Assembly (NCBI RefSeq): GCF_002727185.1
Contig: NZ_NIZW01000045.1
Coordinates: 1 to 37,275 of the forward strand
DNA: 37,275 nt
DNA from: Rhodopirellula bahusiensis
GTDB lineage: Bacteria; Planctomycetota; Planctomycetia; Pirellulales; Pirellulaceae
Reading direction: 5' to 3'
The position numbers were made by a program, and so were the translations under genes. The notes beneath the pieces are model-generated. The model was not told the DNA's origin and made no database searches. It saw only the letters and a list, made by a program, of their open reading frames with translations. Below are positions 26,701 to 34,383 of this stretch, piece by piece (within the stretch, counting starts at the first letter, position 1; each line of letters begins with the position of its first letter).

Positions 26701-29156
26701 AGGACGAAACGCTTGTTGGCCAGTATCGGCTCGAAGGCACCGCACCGCCGGAGATCGCTGTCAAACTCGAACCGTCCGTGCGAGTCATTGGACATTTAAT
26801 TGAGAACGAAACAGGTCTTCCCGCGCCGCGATACTTTGTTTTCTGCGAGGAGTTTTTGTTAAATGGAAACGCTCCGCCATTGGACTTCATGATTCATTGG
26901 TGCCATAGCGATAACGATGGCGGATTTGAGATCAAGGGTTTGATGGCAGGTCATATCTATAAGATGAAAGCTCGCGGTCGAAGCGGCAAGAAAGTTTACT
27001 TCACGATTGACCTGACCAAAGCTAAGCCGGGAGAGACCTTGGAACTCGCTGATGTCTCTCATCCTGGAACTCATGGTACGGACAATTCAAAATCTTCATC
27101 AACGATGAAGAAATCAAGCGATGTCGCCAGCGTCAGTACTGGAAGTCGCCAGAACAAATCGGAAGATAAAGCGGCGCACTCACCCATCCGCTTGGCCGGA
27201 CGCGTGATCGATCCCAACGGCACCCCGGTTTCGGGCGCGAAAATCTTTTATGCCGGCAGCTTGGTCGAGCCGCTGTTGAATGAAGAGCAAGCGATTCCGT
27301 TGGCGGTCAGCCAGCAGAACGGTTCGTTCGAGTTCGCTATCTCCCGATCAAAACGTTCTCAGCTTCATGGCGAACGACTCTTAAGATATGGGACCGTGGT
27401 GGCAACCCTGGATGGTTTTGCCCCCGCATTGGCGAACTTGCAGGACCGCGTTTCGGACGAACCGCTTGAACTGCGTCTTGCGAGCAACGACGAGCCACTA
27501 TCCGGTCGAATCCTTGATCTGCAAGGTCAGCCCGTCCCTGGGGTAAAAATATCTTTCAACGCTCTTGAAGTGCCCGTGCCCGAAAGTCTCGGGGTCAGTG
27601 CTTGGCGGAAGATGCTCAATGATCGACCGGACGGAATGGCGGTGCAGCGAAAATTTTTCTCACTCGCGATGCTGCCATCATTCATTAGCAAGAGGCAAGT
27701 TGCAACGGATGCCGAGGGCCGATTCGAGATGCCGAGCTTTGGCTCCGGTCGAATCGTGGCGTTGTTGCTTGAGAGCCCGACGATCCAAACGCAAGAAATT
27801 CGCGTCGTTACTGGAGTTCCGATCAACCCCATCTCGGTTCCCTGGTACGAAAATGCACCGGCGTTAGGAACGCTTCACTATGTTGCGAACAACTTCAGCT
27901 ATGTCGCAGGCCCCACACGGCCGATTACTGGCGTAGTAAAGAATCTGGACACAGGCGAGCCATTAAGCGGGTTCAGTGTTTCCGGAGGCACGGTTGGCAA
28001 TCCGATGCGACCCGTTGAAACAACGTCGGATCAGCAAGGCCGTTTCCACCTGACCGGCGTATCGATTGGCAGCGAGCAAACGCTTTCCGTTTTGCCACCG
28101 AAAGATCAACCGTTCATTGCGGTACAGCGGCGAGTCAACATCACTCCAGGCGAAGATCCGCTGGAGATCAACTTGGAGGTGCCACGGGGCGTTTGGGTGG
28201 ACGGCAACGTTGTTGATCAACAAAGCAAAAAATCCGTGGGTGCCTATCTTTCCTATTTCGTGTTCGACAAAAACCGGGCTTATCAAACACTCCGAAGCAC
28301 GGGACTGGGGCTACACGTTGGTTCATCGGGAGTTGAAACAGACGATGAGGGGAACTTTCGGCTTGCCGTGCTGCCGGGTAGAGGCGTTATTGCCGCAAGA
28401 GGATTTCGCGACGACTACCTGTTCGGGGTTGGCGATGATTTGATTGTCGAAGGTCGTCAGTCCGATAATGATGACGATGATTTTCTGGCAACCGCTCCTC
28501 ATCTCATTTCGACGAGCAATTATCACGCGGTTGCGGAAGTGAATCCAGAGAATCTTGATTCGAATGTGGAAATCACAGTTGGCTTGGTACTCGGCGCATC
28601 GGCACAAGGACGTGTGGTTGATGCCGAAGGGCAACCGTTGGCCGGGACGCTGATCCGCGGGACGCGTGCGATGGCATACTGGCGTGAGACGGAATCGTCT
28701 AACTTCAAGGCACTTGGATTCACTGACGGTAAGTCACGGCAACTGTTGTTTTGGCACGGGGAACGCAACTTGGCCGGGCAGGCTGTGATCGCTCCAGGGA
28801 CAACCGATGCAATGGTACAACTGCAACCCGCCGCCACCGTGTCCGGAAGACTGTTAGATAAGAACGGTGCACCGATCAGAGACGTTCCAATCGTCTCCTA
28901 CACCCATGGGGGTAACAAGGCGAGCGAGGTTGAACATGATTTCCTCAACGTCCCTTCGTCGCTGGATATTCGTACCGACGACCAGGGAAAGTTTCAAATA
29001 CCGAGCTTGGTACCAGGTTTAAAATACGCCTTCGGAATCGAAGACGAACCAGGACGGTTCCCAACCTTGATTATCAAAAGCATCGCATTGGAACCCGGTG
29101 AGACGCGAGACATGGGAGACATAGAGCCGCTTTCAGGTCCCCATGCGGCACCATGA
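23754..29156 (+). CDS. giant BlaR1-like M56 sensor protease with duplicated carboxypeptidase-regulatory-like ectodomain
   Basis: This 1800-residue membrane protein has an N-terminal M56 (BlaR1/MecR1-type) zinc protease part: membrane helices at about 9-33, 40-61, 156-178 and 371-397. A proline/threonine-rich loop lies between the second and third. The catalytic HEVAH is at 263-267 and the downstream metal ligand is in AREEVCDNF (E304 or E305). In place of the penicillin-binding sensor of BlaR1, about 1400 residues of extracytoplasmic CarboxypepD-regulatory-like beta-sandwich modules follow. These form two similar halves (about 415-1105 and 1144-1790) joined by a Ser/Lys-rich linker. Matching landmarks are PVEGTVTDCDTGKPIAGV (688) with PITGVVKNLDTGEPLSGF (1390), and RGVWIEGRI (785) with RGVWVDGNV (1478). 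GGAGG lies seven bases upstream of the ATG. It overlaps both neighbours by four bases. The ligand sensed is unknown. Confidence 0.88.
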   Translation: MNTFSDQLVLWVINVLIHSSVLTAVLLCVAILFRKRAAMRYWILCCGLLLVLASPAVSALVQSQSTGWFTLALPDETVPTATVAATEQPMPANDSPMESLPTQQVIASIAPPVLDASSVEEIASTPVVSKPMMVADVPANPSPTTPTGKDSRSPMQWLAIIVTIAMVVWAVGATLLLMRMTIGWIRLAGILRRAEPIADPDYVAAFIKACDLAGCHEGHTPRLLASDEISGPLAAGIFAGSVVLPKRLIADSSPTELAEVFVHEVAHVVRRDQIVVLLQNLVAAIYWPHPLVRKLNRELAKAREEVCDNFVLATTEAPIYSRTLLSLAQLVQQPETIPGSVGFFASRWKLEHRVAGLLDEARDTQTFLSRRGWAFVLASTVGLLAAICVGTVTIATAQNSKKDSVAESEANSSEIEISGIVREQSGAPIGGAKIWLAVTSFEFNSEANMENREGLLRELGSTDERGRFDFLLDEATTSEIRERPRFARVQIVATCDGHGMDWLPLDVFQDDPILSKERDLLQSRIDDAFGDGRFASRTLVMRPESQPVRGRIIDLEGNELSNVTVFVENLCQPNVPQLMNALENAWKQGVYDAKSSTAVAGGLARSELQKLFPPIKTDENGEFQIRGIGDDQLATLVFQDERIEARPVHVVGREMEMVSLPHRDQKPDGTKDLFVGRDFNYFAAPSIPVEGTVTDCDTGKPIAGVLVSVERLFRREYAKLRLDTHHMRAVTDQQGRFRIIGMPPGDGHIIEAVPPKSEPYLPAPHEVSLSLEDGKTKRIEILVKRGVWIEGRIADIETGEPRSAAIDYMALSENPYAMDIAGWDPTLSLDPVRVEQRYVTDNDGRYRLPALPGPGVLLVTSLDPGYPLAAGAETIDGYNPSTGKIPTTPFPVPASDWHLLKEINPAKDATSLTSDLRLDGGVRIPGRVIGPDGKPTSNIYALGLTEGDPYWTPNSPDKALLTDRFTVNGYDGKGPRQLFFKNQDETLVGQYRLEGTAPPEIAVKLEPSVRVIGHLIENETGLPAPRYFVFCEEFLLNGNAPPLDFMIHWCHSDNDGGFEIKGLMAGHIYKMKARGRSGKKVYFTIDLTKAKPGETLELADVSHPGTHGTDNSKSSSTMKKSSDVASVSTGSRQNKSEDKAAHSPIRLAGRVIDPNGTPVSGAKIFYAGSLVEPLLNEEQAIPLAVSQQNGSFEFAISRSKRSQLHGERLLRYGTVVATLDGFAPALANLQDRVSDEPLELRLASNDEPLSGRILDLQGQPVPGVKISFNALEVPVPESLGVSAWRKMLNDRPDGMAVQRKFFSLAMLPSFISKRQVATDAEGRFEMPSFGSGRIVALLLESPTIQTQEIRVVTGVPINPISVPWYENAPALGTLHYVANNFSYVAGPTRPITGVVKNLDTGEPLSGFSVSGGTVGNPMRPVETTSDQQGRFHLTGVSIGSEQTLSVLPPKDQPFIAVQRRVNITPGEDPLEINLEVPRGVWVDGNVVDQQSKKSVGAYLSYFVFDKNRAYQTLRSTGLGLHVGSSGVETDDEGNFRLAVLPGRGVIAARGFRDDYLFGVGDDLIVEGRQSDNDDDDFLATAPHLISTSNYHAVAEVNPENLDSNVEITVGLVLGASAQGRVVDAEGQPLAGTLIRGTRAMAYWRETESSNFKALGFTDGKSRQLLFWHGERNLAGQAVIAPGTTDAMVQLQPAATVSGRLLDKNGAPIRDVPIVSYTHGGNKASEVEHDFLNVPSSLDIRTDDQGKFQIPSLVPGLKYAFGIEDEPGRFPTLIIKSIALEPGETRDMGDIEPLSGPHAAP

Positions 29157-30451
29157 ACGATCCTCGCCCAACCGAATGGAAGCAATTCATTCCCTCCGAC
29201 GCATTGCCGTGGGATCTTCGTCGCATTCACCATTTGCATCGGCGTGCCGGTTTCGCCGCGAACTGGAATGGCCTGCAACGGGATCTTCAGGCTGGGCCCG
29301 AGGTCGCCGTTGATCGAGTCTTGCGTGGCGGGAACGCGACGGATGATTTTGATTCGCTCCAGCGACTGATTGGTGACGCCGCGGTCAGTTCCGGTGACAT
29401 CAATCGACTGAAGGCTTGGTGGTTCTATCGGATCTTGTATTCGGGTGATCCGCTGATCGAACGCATGACGTTGATGTGGCACAATCACTTTGCGACCAGC
29501 AACTTGAAGGTTGCCAACGTGGCGATGATGAAACGTCAGAACGACTTGTTGCGAAGGCACGCAATGGGCAAGTTCGGTGATCTCTTGCGAGCGGTCATCA
29601 AAGATGCGGCGATGATGGTCTGGCTGGATGCAAACGCCAATCGCAAAGGCAAACCGAACGAGAACCTTGCTCGCGAGTTAATGGAATTGTTCACGCTGGG
29701 CGTCGGTCACTACAGCGAAACCGATGTGAAGGAAGTCGCTCGAGCACTAACGGGCTGGACGGTTCGTGGCGGCGACTTCGAGCACGTGCCGGCGTACCAC
29801 GATGACGGAACCAAGCAGATGCTCGGTGAGCAAGGCGATTTCGATGGCGATGATGTGCTGGCCATCCTGCTGAAACAAGAACCGCCCGCCCGGCGAATTG
29901 CGATGCGTTTGTGCGAAGTCTTTTTTGGCGAAGATGTCATCACGGACGATGCGCTCGACGAACTGGCCAGCGGTCTTCGCGACCATGACCTGGATATTGG
30001 CTGGGCCGTTGAGACCATCCTCCGCAGCGAAGCGTTCTTTTCCGAGGACAACATCGGCAACCGTGTGCTGGAACCAATTCAGTTCATGATTGGGCCGCTG
30101 TGGGCGTTGGAAATGCTCGATCCGCCGCCGAGCACATTGTTGCTGGCGGAGTGGGCGTCCAAGCTCGGCCAAGACCTGTTCTATCCGCCCAACGTGTTTG
30201 GCTGGCCCGGCGGTCGATCGTGGCTAACGACCCGAACAATGATCGGCCGTGCTAACTATGTGTCAGCGTTGTGCCGGGGCGAGTTGCATCGGCCGAATAG
30301 GCCACCAGACATCGCGGTTTTGGCAAAGAAGCACGGCTTTTCGACGCCGGCTGATCAATCCACGTTCGCGAGCTGGTTGCTCTTGGGTCACGAGAATGCA
30401 ACCGGTGACATGAAAGCGATCCTTCGGCGACCGGCGTCGCAACTTGGTTAG
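29153..30451 (+). CDS. DUF1800 protein
   Basis: The 432-residue DUF1800 protein shows the family hallmarks in order: HLHRRAGFAANWNGL near residue 27, WFYRILYSGDPLIERMTLMW with HNHFATS, the acidic NLARELMELFTLGVGHYSET, VKEVARALTGWTV, and YPPNVFGWPGGRSWL. DUF1800 genes are commonly followed directly by a DUF1501 gene, as here. No signal peptide is evident. The start overlaps the stop of the giant sensor gene as ATGA, so this pair seems to belong to the BlaI-controlled operon. Biochemical function is not established. Confidence 0.9.
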   Translation: MNDPRPTEWKQFIPSDALPWDLRRIHHLHRRAGFAANWNGLQRDLQAGPEVAVDRVLRGGNATDDFDSLQRLIGDAAVSSGDINRLKAWWFYRILYSGDPLIERMTLMWHNHFATSNLKVANVAMMKRQNDLLRRHAMGKFGDLLRAVIKDAAMMVWLDANANRKGKPNENLARELMELFTLGVGHYSETDVKEVARALTGWTVRGGDFEHVPAYHDDGTKQMLGEQGDFDGDDVLAILLKQEPPARRIAMRLCEVFFGEDVITDDALDELASGLRDHDLDIGWAVETILRSEAFFSEDNIGNRVLEPIQFMIGPLWALEMLDPPPSTLLLAEWASKLGQDLFYPPNVFGWPGGRSWLTTRTMIGRANYVSALCRGELHRPNRPPDIAVLAKKHGFSTPADQSTFASWLLLGHENATGDMKAILRRPASQLG

Positions 30452-30480
30452 TTGATTCCACAAAGACACGGGGACAAACG

Positions 30481-31689
30481 ATGAAGACAAATCGAAGACG
30501 ATTTCTTGGCCATGGTTCCGCCGTTGTGTTGGGGGCAATGCCTTCGCTGGTCAGCCGGGCAGTGATGGCGGACGAAGGAACTCGGTCGAACAGAAACGGC
30601 AAGATCTTAGTTGTGATCCAGATGAGCGGAGGCAATGACGGAATCAACACGATCATCCCTTACGCCGACGAAGGTTACGCAATGCACCGCAAGAAACTGC
30701 GATTGCCAACGGATCGGCTACTCAAGATTAACGACTCGGTGGGGTTTCATCCGTCGATGCGTTCTGCGGCGGATCTGCTTGAACAGGGTAAGCTTGGTAT
30801 CGTTCAATGTGTCGGCTATCCCAACCCGAGTCGGTCTCACGACACGAGCATGGCGATCTGGCACTCGGCTCAAGTTGGTGACGAAGACGTGCTGCGATCT
30901 CATGGGTGGCTTGGCATGGCGATGGACGCCGCCCGCAAGAAAACAGATGACCCGGACATGATTCTGGTCGGCGATGAATCGCAACCGCTGGCCATCCAGA
31001 GTCGACGCTCGACTGCCGTGACGCTATCGAGCCTGACCGATTTGCGACTGCGCCAGCCTGCTCACGCTCAACCAAAACCTACAAGCGACCAGGCTTCCGA
31101 GTCCTCGCTTGCCCAATTCGTCGACCAAACGATGCAAGACGCGATTGCCACCGCCAGTGCATTGGAGCGAAACACCGAGGGTGGAGCCGATGGTAGTGCC
31201 AAGTACCCAACTACAAGAATCGGCAGGCGCATGCAAACCATTTCGACCATGGTCAAGAGCGGTTTTCAAACACCCATCTACTACGCAATTCAAAGCGGCT
31301 ACGACACCCACGCGGCTCAATTGCCGTCGCACTCCCGGTTGTTACGAGAGTTTTCCGATGCCACCAAAGCATTTCTCGACGACATTGAAGCATCGGGACT
31401 GTCCGATCAAGTGTGCGTGATGGGCTTCAGCGAATTTGGCCGGCGAGTCGCTGAGAACAACTCCGAAGGAACCGACCATGGAACGGCCGGCCCCGTCTTT
31501 CTCGCCGGCAACCGAGTCCGATCTGGTCTGATTGGAACAACGCCCAAGCTGACCGACCTCGTCGACGGTGACCTGCAAATGAGCACTGACTTTCGCAACA
31601 TGTACCAGGAAGTCACTCAGGCCTGGTTGGGTATTTCGGAATTGCAAGCCGCAGAATCTCCGTCTTCACTGAAACTATTTGACGCGTAG
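30481..31689 (+). CDS. DUF1501 (sulfatase-like fold) Tat-exported protein
   Basis: This 402-residue DUF1501 protein is of the shorter subtype that partners DUF1800. The N-terminus carries a twin-arginine signal (TNRRRFLGHGSAVVLGAMPS). The core includes LVVIQMSGGNDGINTIIPY, ESG-region equivalents with SRSHDTSMAIWHSAQ, GYDTHAAQLPSHSRLL, and VMGFSEFGRRVAENNSEGTD followed by HGTAGPVFLAGN. It follows the DUF1800 gene by 29 bp and is probably the last gene of the operon. It differs clearly from the two longer DUF1501 proteins at 5.2 and 8.8 kb. Confidence 0.9.
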   Translation: MKTNRRRFLGHGSAVVLGAMPSLVSRAVMADEGTRSNRNGKILVVIQMSGGNDGINTIIPYADEGYAMHRKKLRLPTDRLLKINDSVGFHPSMRSAADLLEQGKLGIVQCVGYPNPSRSHDTSMAIWHSAQVGDEDVLRSHGWLGMAMDAARKKTDDPDMILVGDESQPLAIQSRRSTAVTLSSLTDLRLRQPAHAQPKPTSDQASESSLAQFVDQTMQDAIATASALERNTEGGADGSAKYPTTRIGRRMQTISTMVKSGFQTPIYYAIQSGYDTHAAQLPSHSRLLREFSDATKAFLDDIEASGLSDQVCVMGFSEFGRRVAENNSEGTDHGTAGPVFLAGNRVRSGLIGTTPKLTDLVDGDLQMSTDFRNMYQEVTQAWLGISELQAAESPSSLKLFDA

Positions 31690-31705
31690 GGCAAGATGAC
31701 TCGGT

Positions 31706-31880
31706 TTGAAATTTCGACCAAAACTTCTTCACCACGCACTGAATACCTTGCTCGCCGTCATCCATGACGCAGAGAAAGTCGCGACGGATTTTTTGCACGG
31801 GTTTGATCTTACAAGCAGACTGCAGCTCAAGGCAGCCCAAAGGTTGATTGGCCTGCACACGGTCAGCGGGATCGTTTACT
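31706..31880 (+). pseudogene. possible IS4/Tn5-type transposase C-terminal remnant
   Basis: The plus-strand frame contains SRLQLKAAQRLIGLHTVSG followed by IVYWCCGLTY. This resembles the late part of IS4/Tn5-type transposases, where LQLETA-x-RL is followed by a hydrophobic helix and LTY. No catalytic residues remain. The match is by eye only. Confidence 0.35.
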
Positions 31881-32036
31881 GGTGCTGTGGGCTGACGTAT
31901 GCATGGACAAGTCTCCTCGACAGAGCCGATCGACTCGTTGGAGGATGCTCGGAAAGCGGAGCGGACCTTGCATTACCGCAATGTTGTGGACGGCCTGCGC
32001 AATTGGGATTCCTGCCGCGGTAATGTACAGACGGAT

Positions 32037-32104
32037 CGAATTCGGCGAGGGCTCGCCGAATTGCTTTAGTCACCAATAGTGGTCCGGCGTTAGATCGCCC
32101 GTGA
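32037..32104. repeat. interspersed palindromic repeat, copy 2
   Basis: An 11-bp perfect stem AATTCGGCGAG-GG-CTCGCCGAATT (32039-32062) is followed by CACCAATAGTGGTCCGGC and TTAGATCG, matching copy 1 at 22621-22692. It borders the last attC of the cassette array. Confidence 0.8.
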
Positions 32105-32115
32105 TGCGAGGGTAG

Positions 32116-32208
32116 GTTCAACATTAATGACCACGTGGCCGCCGCGAAAGACTCACTACTTCAAAAAAAATCAATTCGGCGACTCACGTGCATCGTCTGG
32201 TTCCGCCG
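32116..32208 (-). repeat. attC site 10 (last in array)
   Basis: Minus-strand R'' GCGGAAC (32200-32206) and R' GTTGAAC (32116-32122), the only R' in the array that fits the classical GTTRRRY consensus. Inner arms CACGTG and CGCCG pair across an A-rich loop. No further attC was found beyond it. Confidence 0.75.
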
Positions 32209-32220
32209 TCTTGCCGACGA

Positions 32221-32682
32221 TCAGAGCAACTCTTCTTCGAGTAGTGCTTCGTTCGTTCGGCCATCAATCAGGCCCAAGATCTCGCGTGAGAACCGTTCGA
32301 TGCGATTATATGTCGTGAGAACCTCCAGATCTACTGATTTGATCGCGTCAATGCGATCGTCCGCGTGATGCGGATCAGCCAGGTTCACATGAACACCGAT
32401 CTGCCCACGTCCGTCCAGCAAATAGACGCGGAGCGACAAATGCGTTTGCGACAGCTTTTCCGGCACAGATTCCGAATAGAACCCTCCCGCAATTTCGACA
32501 TCGGCGTCGAGCGGATATTTTGCAATACGAGCAGCGAAATCCTGTATTTCACAAATGTTGACCCATGCGCTGCCGTGGCCGGAAAACCCATTTGATGTTG
32601 CGGTTGCAAACAAATCCGCCGATCCATCGTCATCGACGTGCAGCGTGAGTCTCAAGCGTCCAGGTTCAAAGCCGGAAATCAT
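32221..32682 (-). CDS. cassette 10: soluble protein of unknown function
   Basis: The 153-residue soluble acidic protein begins 14 bases after its cassette's R' (GTTCGCCG) and ends 13 bp before attC 10. It contains SNGFSGHGSAWVNICEIQDF, then LSLRVYLLDGRGQIGVHVNL and LEVLTTYNRIERFSREILGL. The pattern of a beta-rich core ending in a long helix resembles families of small proteins often found in cassettes or near toxin systems. I cannot name the family. No signal peptide is seen, so it is probably cytoplasmic. Confidence 0.75.
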   Translation of the reverse strand: MISGFEPGRLRLTLHVDDDGSADLFATATSNGFSGHGSAWVNICEIQDFAARIAKYPLDADVEIAGGFYSESVPEKLSQTHLSLRVYLLDGRGQIGVHVNLADPHHADDRIDAIKSVDLEVLTTYNRIERFSREILGLIDGRTNEALLEEELL

Positions 32683-32692
32683 TTACTGTATC

Positions 32693-32783
32693 GGCGAACG
32701 GTAGAAATCACGGGGATCGCCCCAATGACGGTCATCGGTAGTAAAGCGTAATGGCGATCTCCCGTGCATTTCATTGTTCCCCG
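32693..32783 (-). repeat. attC site 9
   Basis: Minus-strand R'' GGGGAAC (32776-32782) and R' GTTCGCC (32693-32699). The arms CACGGGGATCGCC and GGCGATCTCCCGTG pair, with an unpaired extra base next to GCATTTC. The stop of the cassette 9 gene (32771-32773) lies inside it. Confidence 0.85.
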
Positions 32784-33235
32784 CGTTTTCGGAAATCGGT
32801 GTCGTGTTGCCCGAGATCCACGCAACCATCGTGCCCTCGCCAATCACGTGCATACACGAAGAGCCTGAACTTCTCATAGTCGGCGTGCAGAGCAATATCG
32901 TATGTCCGCGTTTCTCCCGCAGCAAGTTTGGTGCAGTCGTCTTTGTAAATATCTAGTCGGACGTAAGTCACCCCACCGGAGGGTGCCCACCAAGAGTCGT
33001 CCGGGTTGAGGCTGTCGCTAGGTCTTAGCCAAACGGGCAGGCGTCCGTCATTTTGAACAGTGAGCCGAATTTGCCGGTATCTCTCATCAAGGTGTGAAAA
33101 CGGCTCGGGAAACGGAGCCGTCACCATCGACTTAAGGGACACCGGTGGTGTGAAAGGTTTGAATGCAACGATGACAAACGCCACCGCAGCCGTGCTTAGC
33201 AATAGTGTTCGGATTCGAAATCGACGGAACGTCAA
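32771..33235 (-). CDS. cassette 9: membrane-anchored extracytoplasmic protein
   Basis: The 154-residue protein starts at a TTG 16 bases after its cassette's R' (GTTCCCC). The N-terminus reads TFRRFRIRTLLLSTAAVAFV, a short basic lead into one membrane helix. The RF-x-IRTLLL pattern is frequent at the start of planctomycete small exported proteins. The remainder is polar and beta-rich (YRQIRLTVQNDGRLPVWLRP, TYVRLDIYKDDCTKLAAGET). The stop lies within attC 9. Function is unknown; it is probably periplasmic and tethered. Confidence 0.7.
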   Translation of the reverse strand: MTFRRFRIRTLLLSTAAVAFVIVAFKPFTPPVSLKSMVTAPFPEPFSHLDERYRQIRLTVQNDGRLPVWLRPSDSLNPDDSWWAPSGGVTYVRLDIYKDDCTKLAAGETRTYDIALHADYEKFRLFVYARDWRGHDGCVDLGQHDTDFRKRGEQ

Positions 33236-33250
33236 GTTTGCAGTCCAGTC

Positions 33251-33335
<85 letters not shown>

Positions 33336-33417
33336 CACTTTTCAACGTCCAACCAAAGCGGGATCATCGGCCACGGCAGTTCGTAAATTGTACCGTGGAC
33401 AAGTCGGTTTCACCAAA

Positions 33418-33717
33418 CTACGTTTTGCCTCCAAGTGCGTCATCACCAACATCGCAGCTTAGGAACCGACAGTTGCGCATCTTTGCCTCCTTGAAGTCGG
33501 AACCACGAAGATCGCAACGTTCGAACGTCACGTCAGTGAGTTCAGCCATGAAGAAAGACGCCCAATACAAGTCACAGTCTGTGAACGTCACCCGGGTGAG
33601 TGTCGCACCTTCGAAGTGCGAGCCCTCGGCAATGCAATCGGCGAACGACTGGTCTTGAGCGACGACGTCCATGTTGTCCGCGCTGTTGCGCATCTTGATC
33701 GAGCTAGCCATGGCCAT
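33418..33717 (-). CDS. cassette 8: pentapeptide-repeat protein
   Basis: This 99-residue protein is made mostly of pentapeptide repeats with the A(D/N)LxX rhythm: DQSFADCIAEGSHFEGATLT, RVTFTDCDLYWASFFMAEL, and TDVTFERCDLRGSDFKEAK. It ends with MRNCRFLSCDVGDDALGG. Such proteins form right-handed quadrilateral beta-helices; some (Qnr type) protect DNA gyrase, but this one is short and cannot be assigned that role. The ATG follows R' GTTCCCCGACTG directly. Confidence 0.8.
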   Translation of the reverse strand: MAMASSIKMRNSADNMDVVAQDQSFADCIAEGSHFEGATLTRVTFTDCDLYWASFFMAELTDVTFERCDLRGSDFKEAKMRNCRFLSCDVGDDALGGKT

Positions 33718-33722
33718 CAGTC

Positions 33723-33816
33723 GGGGAACCTCAGACGTCACGCTGGACGGGCGAAAGACGTGCAAGCAGACCAACAACCGCGACTCCTGTCTTCGCGTGC
33801 ATGTCATTGTTCCCCG
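33723..33816 (-). repeat. attC site 7
   Basis: Minus-strand R'' GGGGAAC (33809-33815) and R' GTTCCCC (33723-33729). The stop of the cassette 7 gene lies inside it (33804-33806). Confidence 0.82.
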
Positions 33817-34277
33817 TGTTCCGGCTGAAGCGGTGACGACCACAAGTATCGATCCGATCGAATGTTGCCACCACGAATTCCAATCATCGTATCACGAACA
33901 GTGTCTGCTGTGGCATTCTCTGCATCAAGATAGAAGTGAGACGAACCAATACAGCGGTCATCTATATAGTCAACGGTGAAACATACGCGATCCGAGATCA
34001 CATCGAACGCAAATGCCGCAGCGTCATGTGCCGCAGCAAGCAAACGTTCATGTCCAGAATTGCCTTCGTAGCTGTAGCCAGAAAAGTGCGTGTGATGCTT
34101 GGTTCCGAGTTCGAGCGTTAGTTCATCGCCATTGTCGTCAACGCTAATGTGCCCAACGGAATCATGCAACGCAGGAAAAGTTAACGTTGGATTCGATGGT
34201 TCGGATTGCTCCCAGCGATCAACATCACCGCCGAGTTCCGCAAAGCGTCGAAGAAACGCATCGAGTGCTGGCGTCAT
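33804..34277 (-). CDS. cassette 7: soluble protein of unknown function
   Basis: This 157-residue soluble acidic protein starts at the ATG 17 bases after R' GTTCCCC and ends inside attC 7. It contains DAFLRRFAELGGDVDRWEQS, a core with GHISVDDNGDELTLELGTKH (a repeated TH-type metal-like HHTHFSGYSYEG follows) and ERLLAAAHDAAAFAFDVISD. The layout, a helix then a beta-sheet with a long central helix, resembles small cassette or immunity-type proteins, but no family name is justified. No export signal is visible. Confidence 0.75.
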   Translation of the reverse strand: MTPALDAFLRRFAELGGDVDRWEQSEPSNPTLTFPALHDSVGHISVDDNGDELTLELGTKHHTHFSGYSYEGNSGHERLLAAAHDAAAFAFDVISDRVCFTVDYIDDRCIGSSHFYLDAENATADTVRDTMIGIRGGNIRSDRYLWSSPLQPEHGEQ

Positions 34278-34289
34278 GTTCAATTAGTC

Positions 34290-34383
34290 GGGGAACGTCC
34301 GCGATAACCGAGTCGCGGGAGGTAAGTGTCCATTTCCAAATCGCCCGGCTACCGCGAATTCGGTTCATCGATTGGTTCGCCGT
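34290..34383 (-). repeat. attC site 6
   Basis: Minus-strand R'' GGCGAAC (34375-34381) and R' GTTCCCC (34290-34296), mismatched with each other at one position. Inner arms ACCGAGTCGCGG and CCGCGAATTCGGTT pair. Confidence 0.85.

Larger units (their letters stand above)
31690..32115. other. junction region between the operon and the cassette array
   Basis: About 425 bp without an intact gene. It holds a possible transposase remnant (31706-31880) and the second copy of the palindromic repeat (32037-32104), which ends a few bases before the last attC site. Confidence 0.5.

Noticed and set aside
33732..33843. N-terminal extension of the pentapeptide gene through attC 7
   Set aside because: The extension reads attC sequence; the ATG at 33717, directly after R', gives a complete pentapeptide-repeat protein.
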